Source: Gemmatimonadota bacterium (GTDB lineage: Bacteria; Gemmatimonadota; Gemmatimonadetes; Longimicrobiales; RSA9). Taken from it: a DNA stretch of 40,948 bases. The stretch is from contig JADGQX010000010.1 in the NCBI GenBank assembly GCA_017881445.1, positions 1 through 40,948 on the forward strand. Reading direction: 5' to 3'. The translations under genes and the position numbers were made by a program. Of this stretch, positions 24,546 through 33,412 are shown piece by piece; the first letter of the stretch is position 1, and every line of letters begins with the position of its first letter. The notes under the pieces are model-generated. The model saw nothing but the letters and a program-made list of their open reading frames with translations. It had not been told where the DNA came from and did not search any database.

Positions 24546-26171
24546 TCAGTTGTGCCCCGCCCATGCCGGCCAGGCCTGCTGCAGCGTCTTCAACGGGCCC
24601 TCGGCAATGAGAATGGGCGCGTGCTGCTCCTCGGGCACGCCCCAGGGGTTGCGCATGCGCCCCGAGACGCGCACCGAGCGGAAGTAGCGCGCGGCGTCGG
24701 CGGAATCGGTGCCGATCAGCACCATGACGTTGCCGGGCTTGGTCCCGGGTCCCCAGAACCAGTACGAGCCGGAATTGCAGACGGCGGGCGGCAGCCCGAC
24801 GCGGGGGCCGTAGAAGTCGATGGCGCCCGCCTGGCCGTAGTTGGAGGCGAAGACGACAGCCTGCGCGCGCTGCTCGGGGGTGAGCGACTTGAAGGCGCGG
24901 GCGACGGCGGCGGCCTCCTCGGGCCAGCCGATCATGTCGGCATAGTCCTGTGGCAGCCGCAGCTGCGCCCCCGTGTTGGTGCGCGTGGCCGCGGTCATCT
25001 GCAGGCGGGTCACGTAGGCCGCCATGTTGCCGGGACCGAGCATGGGGGCGCCGAACGGCAGCGCGGCCAGACCGAAAATGAGGATGATGGCGACCACGAG
25101 CCCGCGCAGGACATTGCCGGTTACGCGGCCGACGGCATGGCCGGCGAGAACGCCGGTGCCGAGCTCGAGCCCGGCGGCGCCGGCGCCGATGAGGACTGGA
25201 TAGATCGGCCCGATGTAGTACGCCTTCCCGTGTAGCACGAGCAGCAGCGCGAACGCGGCCAGGCAGGTCCAGGCCACGACGCGGTGCCCCCGGGCGGCCG
25301 GTACCGTGAGCAGACCTATGATGCCCAGCACCGGCAGCAGCAGGATCGGCCCGAGCATCATCAGCTGACCCAAGACGAAGTCGAGATAGCCAACGTGCTG
25401 GAGCTGGACGGCGGTGAGGTCGCGCATCTGCTGGAGAACGGGGAAGCCGAGCTGGATCTGGCCGCCAATGCTGGGGGAGCCGATGAGCAGTGCCAGCAAC
25501 GCGGCCTCCCAGGGCCAGCGCGTGAGCAGCGCCCGCCGGGTGGGCGAGAGGACCAGGCCCACGAGCATGGCGACGCCGAGGAAGCCAATGCTGAACTTGG
25601 TCAGCAGCCCGAGACCGCCGAAGAGCCCGAGGCCGACCCAGGCGACAGGATCGCCGGCGCCGCCGTCCTCCTCCGCGGTACGGCCGATCCGGGCCAGGGC
25701 GAGCAGCGCCAGGGTCCACCAGAGCTGGTCGAGGATCGTGGGCTGGAAGAGGTTCCCCGCGCGGACGTAGAGAGGAGCCAGGGCCACGGAGAGCGCGGCC
25801 AGCCCCTGGGCGAAGCGGCGCCCGCCGAACTCGCGGGCCGCCACGCCGGCCAGGACGACCAGAAGCGCGTGAGCGAGCGCCGGCACCACCCGGATGGCGA
25901 GAATGGAATCGCCGAGCAGGCGGCCGCCCGCGCGTGCGGCCAGCGCGATCAAGGGCGGGAAGTCCATACCCCAGAAATGCAGGTGCCGCCCCATGGCGAG
26001 GTAGAGGAGCTCGTCGCGCTGTAAACCATAGGGCCCGAAGAAGTTGACCAGGGCGTGCCCCGCCAGCACGGCCAGGGCGAAGCCGACCAGGAAACCCGTT
26101 TCCAGCGACGTGCGCGGCGGCGCGGCACGCCGGGGGACTTCCTCGATGGGAAGCGTGGTGGTCGAAGCCAT
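24546..26171 (-). CDS. GT39-type membrane glycosyltransferase (ArnT/PMT-like)
   Basis: A 541-residue integral membrane protein with about ten or more spans. The first external loop carries RDELLYLAMG, matching the D-E motif of polyprenol-phosphate-dependent GT-C enzymes, followed by DFPPLIAL and a long loop ending NLFQPTILDQLWW. These are hallmarks of the PMT_2/ArnT-like family that moves a sugar from undecaprenyl phosphate to a lipid or protein. The C-terminal soluble part (about 380-541) includes FASNYGQAGAIDFYGP. GAGG lies 6 bases before the ATG at 26171. The acceptor is unknown; the paired SDR may act in the same pathway. Confidence 0.87.
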   Translation of the reverse strand: MASTTTLPIEEVPRRAAPPRTSLETGFLVGFALAVLAGHALVNFFGPYGLQRDELLYLAMGRHLHFWGMDFPPLIALAARAGGRLLGDSILAIRVVPALAHALLVVLAGVAAREFGGRRFAQGLAALSVALAPLYVRAGNLFQPTILDQLWWTLALLALARIGRTAEEDGGAGDPVAWVGLGLFGGLGLLTKFSIGFLGVAMLVGLVLSPTRRALLTRWPWEAALLALLIGSPSIGGQIQLGFPVLQQMRDLTAVQLQHVGYLDFVLGQLMMLGPILLLPVLGIIGLLTVPAARGHRVVAWTCLAAFALLLVLHGKAYYIGPIYPVLIGAGAAGLELGTGVLAGHAVGRVTGNVLRGLVVAIILIFGLAALPFGAPMLGPGNMAAYVTRLQMTAATRTNTGAQLRLPQDYADMIGWPEEAAAVARAFKSLTPEQRAQAVVFASNYGQAGAIDFYGPRVGLPPAVCNSGSYWFWGPGTKPGNVMVLIGTDSADAARYFRSVRVSGRMRNPWGVPEEQHAPILIAEGPLKTLQQAWPAWAGHN

Positions 26172-26372
26172 GTGATCCTCAGGTGTGACAATGGAGAGCG
26201 GGGCCGAACGGGCCGCCGTCCCTACGTGGGCCCCGTTCGCCCGGATTCAGCGCCGGCGGCCGCCCCGAATATACCCGCGCACCCGTGCGGTGCGACAACG
26301 CTCGTCCCAGGGGTGTGGCGGCGCCGCGGCCGCCGGCGATACCCTGGCGCAGACTCGCGCGATCGGAGGACA

Positions 26373-26996
26373 ATGAGGCGCGTCGGAGTGACGCTGGCGC
26401 TCCTGACCGTGCTGGCGGGCCGGCAGGCGGCGGCACAGTCCGCCCGGGCGGCGCCGGCCAACGTGCTGGGCGGCCGCCAGGCGGCGGTCGTGGTGGAGGA
26501 ATACGGCGACTTCCAATGCCCCTACTGCGCCGCGCACGAGATGCAGTTCGGCGCGGCGGTGGACCGGTGGGTGCGGGAGCAATCGGGCGACGTCCGCTTC
26601 GAATTCTACGACCTGGCGCTGCCGCAGCATCCCTTCGGCACGGTAGCGGCGCGTGTGGCGCGCTGCGCCGGCGCGCAGGGGAGCTTCGGGGCGGTGCGAC
26701 ACGCGCTCTTCGCGGCGCAGCCGGAATGGGCGGAGTCCGCCGATCCTGCGCGCCGCGTGGCGGAAATCGGCCGGGCCGCGGTACGGGACAGCGCGCGCTT
26801 CAACGGCTGCCTGGTGCACGACAGCGCGGCGGCGAGCGCGACGATTGCCGCCAATCTGGAGCGGGCCCGCCAGCAGGGAGTGACGGCGACGCCGACCTTC
26901 ATCATCCGGGTCGGCGAGCGCAGCGCGCAGCTGGTGCGAGCGGCGTCGCCAGACTCCATGGCGCGCGTGGTCTGGCGGCTGCGCAACGCGCAGTAG
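26373..26996 (+). CDS. Secreted DsbA-like thioredoxin-fold protein
   Basis: A 207-residue exported protein. It has a signal peptide (about 1-21, ending AAAQ), then a thioredoxin fold with active site CPYC (in GDFQCPYCAAHE), an inserted helical region and the cis-Pro loop TATPTFII near the end. This matches DsbA/BdbD-like oxidoreductases (Thioredoxin_4). Two further cysteines (ARCAGA and NGCLVH) are as in BdbD/DsbA relatives. It probably forms or reshuffles disulfides outside the cytoplasm. GGAGG lies about 5 bases before the ATG at 26373. It is divergent from the GT39 gene; no partner DsbB/VKOR is in the window. Confidence 0.9.
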   Translation: MRRVGVTLALLTVLAGRQAAAQSARAAPANVLGGRQAAVVVEEYGDFQCPYCAAHEMQFGAAVDRWVREQSGDVRFEFYDLALPQHPFGTVAARVARCAGAQGSFGAVRHALFAAQPEWAESADPARRVAEIGRAAVRDSARFNGCLVHDSAAASATIAANLERARQQGVTATPTFIIRVGERSAQLVRAASPDSMARVVWRLRNAQ

Positions 26997-27215
26997 CCTC
27001 TCCAGGCTCGAGCGCGGTCCAAGGCGGCGCGCTGCATCGCCGCGGGATCGTTCCAGAAGACTGCCATCATCCTCCCTGCCGGCACTCCCTTTCGGGTCCC
27101 GGTCCACGTCTTCGACTCACAGACCGCGCACAGTCGTGCTCGCGGCACCCGCCGGAGGCTACCGCCGCGCGGCAAAGTCGGACGTCAGGGCGAAAGGCGG
27201 GGTGGAGAAGGGCTC

Positions 27216-27887
27216 TCAGGGGAGCGCCGGTCCCGCGGGTGCGTCCGGGTCCTCGGCGGAGAGCGCCTCGGCCCGGATACGGTCCAGCTCCCGGCGCGCC
27301 CACTGGCCCTCGAGCGCGTCCGGCCGAGAGCGGGCCAGGCGCGCCAGCTCGGGCGCGGCCCGCAGGGGCTGGTGCAGGCGATCCACGCAGAGCTCGGTCA
27401 GCTCGCGCACGACGAGGGCATCGTGTGCGGGAGTGAGACGCGTGGCCGCGGCTGCGCGCCGGAACCAGGCCAGCGCCTCGGCGGGGCGGTCGAGCCGATC
27501 CCGGTACAGGCGGGCGACATCGATGTAGGGCTGGGGATCGCCGGGGTCCTCCGCGACGGTGCTCTCGTAGGCGGCCAGGGCGGCGTCCAGGTGACCCTGC
27601 GCCACCAGCGCCCGGGCCTGCGAGTGCCCGGCCGGAGGCGGCGTCGTCCGGCCGGAGGGGAGGAAGACGGCGGCCACGGTCCTTCCGATCAGCTCCGGCA
27701 TCCGGGCGCCGCCGATGCCGGCGGGAACGGCCACGAGCAGCGCGACGAGGACGGAGTGGAACACAACATAGGCGAGGCCGGCGCCGGCGAGGCCGGCACA
27801 GATGCCGAGCACGACCAGGTTGAACCGCTGCATGCCCAGGTGGGGCTCGCGCAGCATAGGCGGCGGGTGTGGCGGCATGGGCGGCAT
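27216..27887 (-). CDS. Membrane protein with TPR-like domain
   Basis: A 223-residue protein with two adjacent hydrophobic spans (about residues 22-43 and 45-62) and a cytoplasmic or external helical domain. Residues about 88-200 contain TPR-like repeats (ARALVAQGHLDAALAAYESTVAEDPGDPQPYIDVARLYRD). The N-terminus is rich in Pro and Met; the start at 27887, 27857 or 27833 cannot be fixed because none has a good ribosome site. It is divergent from cydA. Function unknown; TPRs normally hold protein partners. Confidence 0.75.
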   Translation of the reverse strand: MPPMPPHPPPMLREPHLGMQRFNLVVLGICAGLAGAGLAYVVFHSVLVALLVAVPAGIGGARMPELIGRTVAAVFLPSGRTTPPPAGHSQARALVAQGHLDAALAAYESTVAEDPGDPQPYIDVARLYRDRLDRPAEALAWFRRAAAATRLTPAHDALVVRELTELCVDRLHQPLRAAPELARLARSRPDALEGQWARRELDRIRAEALSAEDPDAPAGPALP

Positions 27888-27898
27888 GGGGGTAGGCT

Positions 27899-27955
27899 AG
27901 GGCGAGGGCAGGGGCAGGGGCAAGGGAAAGGGTGAAGGAAAGGGAGAGGGGGAAA
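27899..27955 (+). repeat. G-rich purine tract in the cydA leader
   Basis: The tract is runs of GGG or GGGG spaced by CA, CAA, AAA and GAA, directly upstream of cydA and supplying its GGGAGAGGGGG ribosome-binding region. GGGGCAGGGGCAAGGG (27911-27926) is identical to 22575-22590. Confidence 0.75.
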
Positions 27956-27960
27956 GCACT

Positions 27961-29295
27961 TTGGATACGCTGACGGCGGCGCGGGGGCAGATGGAGGTGT
28001 CGCTCGCGTTCCACATCATCTTCGCGGCGGTGGGGATCGGGCTGCCGCTGCTGATGGTGATCGCGGAGGGGCTCTGGCTGCGGACGGGGCGGGAGCATTA
28101 TCGGGCGCTGGCGCAGAAATGGGCGAAGGCGACGGCGCTGACGTTCGTGGTGGGCGCGGTGTCGGGGACGGCGCTGTCGTTCGAGCTGGGGCTGCTGTGG
28201 CCGCGCTTCATGGCGCTGGCGGGCGGCGTGGTGGGGCCGACGTTCGCGCTGGAGGGGTACGCGTTCTTCATCGAGGCGATCTTCATCGGGCTGTACCTGT
28301 ACGGCTGGGACCGGCTCTCGCCGAGGGCGCATTGGCTGACGGGCGTCCCGGTGGCGGTGAGCGGCGCGGCATCCGGGGTGCTGGTGCTGGCGGCGAACGC
28401 CTGGATGCAGACTCCCGGGGGCTTCCAGGTGGCCGGCGGACGGCTGGTGGCGGTGGACCCGTTGGCGCCGTTCAAGGCGACGGCGTGGCTGGACATGGCG
28501 CTGCACTCCACGCTCTCGAGCTACATCGCCACGTCCTTCGCGGTGGCGGGGGTATACGCGGCGGGGATGCTGCGGGGCCGGCGGGATGCCTACCACCGCT
28601 CGGCGCTGGGGATCGCGCTGGCGATCGGGACCGTGACCGCGCTGCTGCAGCCGCTGTCGGGCGACATCAGCGCGCGGCGGGTGGCCCGCACGCAACCGGC
28701 CAAGCTGGCGGCCGCGGAGGCGCTCTTCCGGACGCAGCGGCGGGCGCCGCTGCTGCTGGGCGGGATCCCCGATGCGGCGGCGGGACGCACGCGCTTCGGG
28801 CTGGAGCTGCCGGGCGGGCTGAGCCTGCTCGTGGGCCACGACCTGGACACGGAAGTGAAGGGTCTGGACTCGGTGCCGCCGGAGCAGCGGCCGAACGTGC
28901 TGGTGACGCACCTGGCGTTCGACACCATGATCGGCTCGGCCATGCTCCTGATCGCGGCGGGCGTGGCGTACTGGGTGGTGCGGCGGCGGCGGAAGGGCGA
29001 CGTCGCCCGGCCGTGGCTGCTGCGGGCGCTGCTGGCGTCGTCGCCGCTGGGATTCCTGGCGCTGGAGGCGGGCTGGCTCGTCACCGAGGTGGGGCGCCAG
29101 CCGTGGGTCATCTACAACGTGATGCCGACGGCGGACGCGGTGACGCCGGTGACGGATGTGCCGGTGACGTTCTTCGGCTTCAGCGTGGTGTACCTGGCGC
29201 TGGGCACGGCGCTGGTGCTGCTGCTGAGGCGGCTGGCGACAGGGGCACCGGCGCCCGGGGGCGGGGCGGAGGAGGAGGTGCGCAGTGTCGCTTGA
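27961..29295 (+). CDS. cydA: Cytochrome bd ubiquinol oxidase subunit I
   Basis: CydA holds hemes b558, b595 and d and oxidises quinol while reducing oxygen. The 444-residue length is that of the short Q-loop class. Conserved features are the N-terminal ARGQMEVSLAFHIIFA with heme ligand His18, a second candidate ligand in DMALHSTLSSY, and the GRQPW signature in the C-terminal half (TEVGRQPWVIYNVMPTADAV). I chose the TTG at 27961 because it restores the conserved N-terminus; an ATG at 27991 would remove it. It overlaps cydB by 11 bases. It is a high-affinity oxidase suited to low oxygen. Confidence 0.94.
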   Translation: MDTLTAARGQMEVSLAFHIIFAAVGIGLPLLMVIAEGLWLRTGREHYRALAQKWAKATALTFVVGAVSGTALSFELGLLWPRFMALAGGVVGPTFALEGYAFFIEAIFIGLYLYGWDRLSPRAHWLTGVPVAVSGAASGVLVLAANAWMQTPGGFQVAGGRLVAVDPLAPFKATAWLDMALHSTLSSYIATSFAVAGVYAAGMLRGRRDAYHRSALGIALAIGTVTALLQPLSGDISARRVARTQPAKLAAAEALFRTQRRAPLLLGGIPDAAAGRTRFGLELPGGLSLLVGHDLDTEVKGLDSVPPEQRPNVLVTHLAFDTMIGSAMLLIAAGVAYWVVRRRRKGDVARPWLLRALLASSPLGFLALEAGWLVTEVGRQPWVIYNVMPTADAVTPVTDVPVTFFGFSVVYLALGTALVLLLRRLATGAPAPGGGAEEEVRSVA

Positions 29296-30292
29296 GATCG
29301 TGCTGGGCGGTCTGGGAGTGGTGGGCGTGCTGGCCTACGGGCTGCTGGGAGGCGCGGACTTCGGGGGCGGCGTGTGGGACGCGCTGGCGACGGGGCCGCG
29401 CAAGGCGGCGCAGCGCCGGGCGATCGCGCGGGCCATGGGGCCGGTCTGGGAAGCCAACCACGTCTGGCTGATCTTCGTCATCGTCATCATGTTCGCGGCG
29501 TTCCCGTCCGCCTACGCGGCGCTGAGCGAGGCGCTGTTCGTCCCGTTCCACCTGGTGCTGCTGGGGATCATCCTGCGGGGAGCGGCGTTCGTATTCCGGA
29601 CCTACTCCCCGGGGGACTCCCGGGGGATGGATGGCGCCGGGGCGCTGCGCTGGGGAGCGGTGTTCGGCGTGGCCAGCGTGATCACGCCGGTGCTGCTGGG
29701 AATGTGTCTCGGCGCCGTGTCCACCGGTGGCGTGCACGTGAGCGCAGGCACGGTCAGCATCGACGGCGGGCCGCCCTGGCTGACGCCGGTCTCCATCGGG
29801 ATCGGGCTGCTGGCGCTGGCGCTCTGCGCCCAGCTGGCGGCCATCTATCTGGCCAACGAGACGACCGACGAGCTGCGCGAGGATTTCCGCAGCCGGGCAC
29901 TGCTGGCATCCACCGCGGTGGTGGTGCTGGCGGCGGTGATGCTGCCGCTGCTGCAGGCACGGGCGCCCAACCTCTGGCGGGGGCTGCTCGCCGCGCGCAC
30001 CCTGCCGGTGCTGGTGGCCGGGGCGGGCTGCGCCGCCGCGGCCGGCGTGGCGCTGTTGCGGCGCCGCTACCGGATCGCCCGGGCGGCGACGGTGGGGCAG
30101 GCCGGGTGCATACTCGCCGGCTGGGCGCTGGCCCAGTACCCGTACATCATCTACCCGGACGTGCGGGTCATGGACGCGGCGGCGCCCGCGGCCACCTTGC
30201 GCTTCATCCTCTACACGCTGCCGCTGGGGCTCGGTCTGCTATTGCCGTCGCTCTATCTGCTGTTCCGCGTATTCAAGGGGGAGCACATCTGA
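29285..30292 (+). CDS. cydB: Cytochrome bd ubiquinol oxidase subunit II
   Basis: CydB is the structural partner of CydA. This 335-residue membrane protein has about eight or nine spans. Family hallmarks are the N-terminal GGADFGGGVWDAL and GPVWEANHVWLIFVIV. The GTG start at 29285 lies inside the end of cydA and has GAGGAGG about 6 bases upstream, so translation is coupled. No small CydX gene follows; after the stop comes a 142-base gap before the convergent kinase gene. Confidence 0.94.
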   Translation: MSLEIVLGGLGVVGVLAYGLLGGADFGGGVWDALATGPRKAAQRRAIARAMGPVWEANHVWLIFVIVIMFAAFPSAYAALSEALFVPFHLVLLGIILRGAAFVFRTYSPGDSRGMDGAGALRWGAVFGVASVITPVLLGMCLGAVSTGGVHVSAGTVSIDGGPPWLTPVSIGIGLLALALCAQLAAIYLANETTDELREDFRSRALLASTAVVVLAAVMLPLLQARAPNLWRGLLAARTLPVLVAGAGCAAAAGVALLRRRYRIARAATVGQAGCILAGWALAQYPYIIYPDVRVMDAAAPAATLRFILYTLPLGLGLLLPSLYLLFRVFKGEHI

Positions 30293-30320
30293 AGGGCGGC
30301 AGCGAGCACGAGCACGGCAT

Positions 30321-30336
30321 ACGTGCACCTGCACGT
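30321..30336. terminator. Hairpin between cydB and the histidine kinase gene
   Basis: ACGTGCA (30321-30327) and TGCACGT (30330-30336) form an inverted repeat between two convergent genes, 29 bases beyond the cydB stop. With only two spacer bases the real stem would be six pairs. No T run follows. Confidence 0.35.
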
Positions 30337-30434
30337 GCGCGGAGAAGGGAGTAGGTCCTGCGGACAGTGGAAGGAGCGGGAGCAGGAGCAGGTCCCGCCA
30401 TCCGGCCATCCCGCCATCGGACCGCGCTTCTGCG

Positions 30435-32543
30435 CTAGGCGTCGGCGCTGTTGCGCCGATGCGGGCGGCGGGGCTCGGGCGTGTCGGCGCGGGGGAAGGT
30501 GAAGAAGAAGCGGCTGCCCTTCCCTTCCTCGCTCTCGACACCAATGTGACCACCGTGGGCCTCGACGATGCCCTTGGCGATGGCGAGGCCCAGACCGATG
30601 CCGGCGCGGCCGGTGCGGCGCGCCTGCCAGAAGCGGTCGAAGACGTGGGGCAGCTGCTCCGGGGGGATGCCGGGACCGGTATCCTCGACTTCGATGCGGA
30701 CGTCGTTGCCTGCGGCCGCGGCGCGCACCCAGACGCGGCCGCCGCCGGGGGTGAACTTGACGGCGTTGCCCACCACGTTGGAGACGACCTGCACGACGCG
30801 GCCGGCGTCGGCGAGGATGCGGGGCAGGGTCTCGGTGCCGAGGTCGATCTCGAGGTGGAGCGGCTTGGCGTCGGCGAGGGGGATGAGCCCGTCGCAGGCC
30901 TCGCGCACGAGGGGCTCGACCGCGCAGGGTCGGCGCTCGAGGGAGAGCTGGCGCGCCTGGACGCGGTGGACCTCGAGCAGGTCGTGGATGAGCCGCTCCA
31001 TGCGCTCGGCGGAGCGGCGGATGGCGTCGCCATAGTAGCGAGCGGAGTCGTCGCTGACGCTGGAGACCATCATCTTCTCGGCCATGATGATGGCCTGCAA
31101 CGGATTACCGAGCTCGTGCGAGACTGCGGCGAGGACGTCGTCGCGGGCGAGGATGGCCTGCTTTGCCTCACCGTAGAGGCGGGCGTTCTCGACGGCGATG
31201 GCGGCGCGGCGGGCGAGCTCCTCCACCAGGCCGAGGTCCTCGGCGTCGTAGGGGCGGCCGCCCGTGCGCCGGATGAAGGTGATGACGCCCGTGGTCCGGC
31301 CGTGGGCGATCATGGGGACGATGACGTGGGAGCGGATGTCGAGAGCCTGGAGCAGCTCGAAGTGGCGATCGCCCTGGCTGATGTCGCGCAGGTAGCTCTC
31401 GGGGACGTCGGAGACGAGCTGGGCGTGGCCGGTCTCGAGGGCGCGGAACACCAGGTGAGGCGAGGAACGGTCGAGCGGGTAGCGGCGCAGCTCCTCGACC
31501 AGCGCTTCCTTGGTCGGGTCGGTGTGGGCGACCTCGAGGCGGCGGACGGTGCCGTCGGGCTCGACGACGTCGACGATGCACATCTCGGCGACGCCGCGGA
31601 CCGCGAGCTGCGCGACCGCCTGCAGCGTGAGCTGGTAGTCGAGGGAGGATGAGAGGATGCTGCCGGCTTCCGCCAGGAACTGGCGGGAGACCTCGCCTCG
31701 TTTCCTGCGGGTGATGTCCTGGAAGAAGACGCTGAGCCCCTCGTCGGTCGGATAGAGCCGGGTGCCGATCCAGCGCTGGGCGGGGGCGAAGTCGACGTCG
31801 AACTCGCGGGCGACGCGCTCGCGCATGGCCAGGCGGCACTCCTCCTCGAAGAGTGTCGCGCGCAACGCGGGGACGACATCCCAGAGGGTGCGCCCGAGAG
31901 CGGCATCCCGCTGGATGGCGAGAGAGCGCTCCGCCTCGCGGTTGATGTAGGTCATGCGCCAATCGGCATCGATAGCGAAGAAGCCGTCGGCGATGCTCTC
32001 GAGGATGTGCTCGAGACGGGCGGCGGCCGCCTCGGCCGCGTGCCGGGCTCCCTGCTCCACCAGGAGCGCCCGGGCCTGGCTCTCGCTCGCCCGCGCCTCC
32101 GTCACATCCACGCCGATCCCGATGACGAAGCGGACCTCTCCCCGTGCATCCGTCAGGACGGTGTTGGACCAGGAGACGAGGCGGCGTGCCCCGGAGCGGG
32201 CGACCCAGATGTTCTCGTGGAAGCTGGGGAACTCACCGGCGCAGAGTCGATCGAAGACGGCGCGAACGCCGCCGACATCTTCCTCCAGCAGCAGCACGTC
32301 CCAGAAGGGCAGCCCGAGGACCTCGCCGGCCGCGTAGCCCGTGATCTCCTCGCAGGCGCGGTTGAAGAGGACGATGCGGCCGGCGCGGTCCAGGACCACG
32401 ATGAGCGAGCCCGCCGTCCCCAGAACGGCGGCCAGGAAATCGGGATCCTGCGCGAGCGCCCGCGCGGACGCTCCGCCGGCCGCTGCCGACGTGGCGCTGT
32501 CCTCCCTGGCCACGGGCCTCCGGGACGATGCGGGTGGGGACAT
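30435..32543 (-). CDS. PAS-PAS-GAF sensor histidine kinase
   Basis: A 702-residue soluble sensor kinase. PAS domains lie at about 35-150 and 178-280, a GAF domain at about 295-455, the dimerisation/phosphoacceptor domain at 465-535 with His476 (AVSHELGNPLQAI), and the ATPase domain at about 570-685. The N box (NVVGNAVKFTP), G1 (DTGPGIPP), F box (FDRFWQ) and G2 (GIGLGLAIAKG) are intact. No membrane span or receiver domain is seen, and no response regulator is adjacent, so it is an orphan kinase. PAS-2 resembles the middle PAS of the GGDEF-EAL protein at 16582. Signal unknown. Confidence 0.93.
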   Translation of the reverse strand: MSPPASSRRPVAREDSATSAAAGGASARALAQDPDFLAAVLGTAGSLIVVLDRAGRIVLFNRACEEITGYAAGEVLGLPFWDVLLLEEDVGGVRAVFDRLCAGEFPSFHENIWVARSGARRLVSWSNTVLTDARGEVRFVIGIGVDVTEARASESQARALLVEQGARHAAEAAAARLEHILESIADGFFAIDADWRMTYINREAERSLAIQRDAALGRTLWDVVPALRATLFEEECRLAMRERVAREFDVDFAPAQRWIGTRLYPTDEGLSVFFQDITRRKRGEVSRQFLAEAGSILSSSLDYQLTLQAVAQLAVRGVAEMCIVDVVEPDGTVRRLEVAHTDPTKEALVEELRRYPLDRSSPHLVFRALETGHAQLVSDVPESYLRDISQGDRHFELLQALDIRSHVIVPMIAHGRTTGVITFIRRTGGRPYDAEDLGLVEELARRAAIAVENARLYGEAKQAILARDDVLAAVSHELGNPLQAIIMAEKMMVSSVSDDSARYYGDAIRRSAERMERLIHDLLEVHRVQARQLSLERRPCAVEPLVREACDGLIPLADAKPLHLEIDLGTETLPRILADAGRVVQVVSNVVGNAVKFTPGGGRVWVRAAAAGNDVRIEVEDTGPGIPPEQLPHVFDRFWQARRTGRAGIGLGLAIAKGIVEAHGGHIGVESEEGKGSRFFFTFPRADTPEPRRPHRRNSADA

Positions 32544-32568
32544 TTCCGGCAGTATCGGTAACAGAATA

Positions 32569-32610
32569 GCGGCGCGCGGCGCGGGGAGACAGACCCGCAG
32601 CGCGCGCCGC
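32569..32610 (-). terminator. Long bulged hairpin at the end of the HEAT operon
   Basis: GCGGCGCGC (32569-32577) pairs with GCGCGCCGC (32602-32610), and inside it GCGGG (32581-32585) pairs with CCCGC (32594-32598). On the minus strand it begins 20 bases after the HEAT-protein stop and is followed by a less GC-rich stretch (TATTCTGTTACC). It separates the sigma operon from the kinase gene. Confidence 0.55.
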
Positions 32611-32629
32611 CCCGGGCCGGGTGCGCGCC

Positions 32630-33412
32630 TCAGCTACCGGCCAGGATCTGCCGGAGGAACTCCAGCGCGCGCGGGTCATGGCTCTGGCCGAGCCAGAAGA
32701 TGGCCTGGCGGCGCATCTCCGGATCCCTGTTGCCGCGGGCGATGGCCATGAGGGCGGGCACGCCTTCCTCCGCCGGGCGCTGGGAGAGCGCGAAGATGGC
32801 GGACCGCCGCACCTGGCGGTCCCCGTCGTTCTCCACGATGTCGGTGAGCCCCTTCGTGGCGGCGGTGGCCGCCTGCTGCGCCAGCCAGAAGGTGGCGTCG
32901 CGGCGCACCTCGGTGGGGCGGCTCTCGTCGCGGGCGAGGGCGAGGAGCTTCGGCCACACCTCGACGCCATCGGCGAGGGACGCGGGGAAGACCGCGTGCC
33001 TGGCCACCTTGGCTTCGCCGTGGGCGGCCACGTCCAGGAGCCAGGCGCTGGCCTCGGCGGGGGCGATGGTGCCCAGGTCGGTGGCCGGCCCGGCGCCTTC
33101 GCGCCAGCGGCCGCCGACGTAGAAGCGGAGCGCGGTGACCCGGTGCGAGGCGAGGTCGAGCGACACGCGGGCGGGGCCGCTCTCGCAGGCGGATTCCCAC
33201 TCCGATGTGGGGCGGCGGATGTTGACGCTCTGGCCATCGCCGCAGACCCCGGCCCGGACAGCGAAACTGAAGCGCACGGTGCCATCGGGCGCCGCCGCGA
33301 TCCGCTGGGCCAGCGACTGGGCGGCCAGCGGCGCCAGGGGAGCCGCCAGGGGCGGCGCGCCGGCCGCGAGGAGCGTGGCGGCGGCGAACGAGGTGAAGCG
33401 CAGCGTCGTCAT
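32630..33412 (-). CDS. Exported HEAT-repeat protein, short paralog
   Basis: A 260-residue protein with a signal peptide (about 1-32, ending PLAAQS). Residues about 40-110 form a beta-rich domain with two cysteines (Cys57, Cys76) that could form a disulfide. The C-terminal half has HEAT repeats with cores TFWLAQ (174-179), IFALSQ (206-211) and IFWLGQ (238-243), spaced exactly 32 residues. The last repeat, AIFWLGQSHDPRA, nearly equals the last repeat of the upstream protein (SRDPRA). The ATG overlaps the upstream stop by four bases. HEAT repeats bind proteins; the partner is unknown. It is the last gene of the sigma operon. Confidence 0.85.
   Translation of the reverse strand: MTTLRFTSFAAATLLAAGAPPLAAPLAPLAAQSLAQRIAAAPDGTVRFSFAVRAGVCGDGQSVNIRRPTSEWESACESGPARVSLDLASHRVTALRFYVGGRWREGAGPATDLGTIAPAEASAWLLDVAAHGEAKVARHAVFPASLADGVEVWPKLLALARDESRPTEVRRDATFWLAQQAATAATKGLTDIVENDGDRQVRRSAIFALSQRPAEEGVPALMAIARGNRDPEMRRQAIFWLGQSHDPRALEFLRQILAGS

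Noticed and set aside
26997-27215. tRNA-like or small RNA structure between the DsbA-like and TPR genes
   Set aside because: I could find neither a T-arm sequence nor a clover-leaf, and no strong hairpin stands out.
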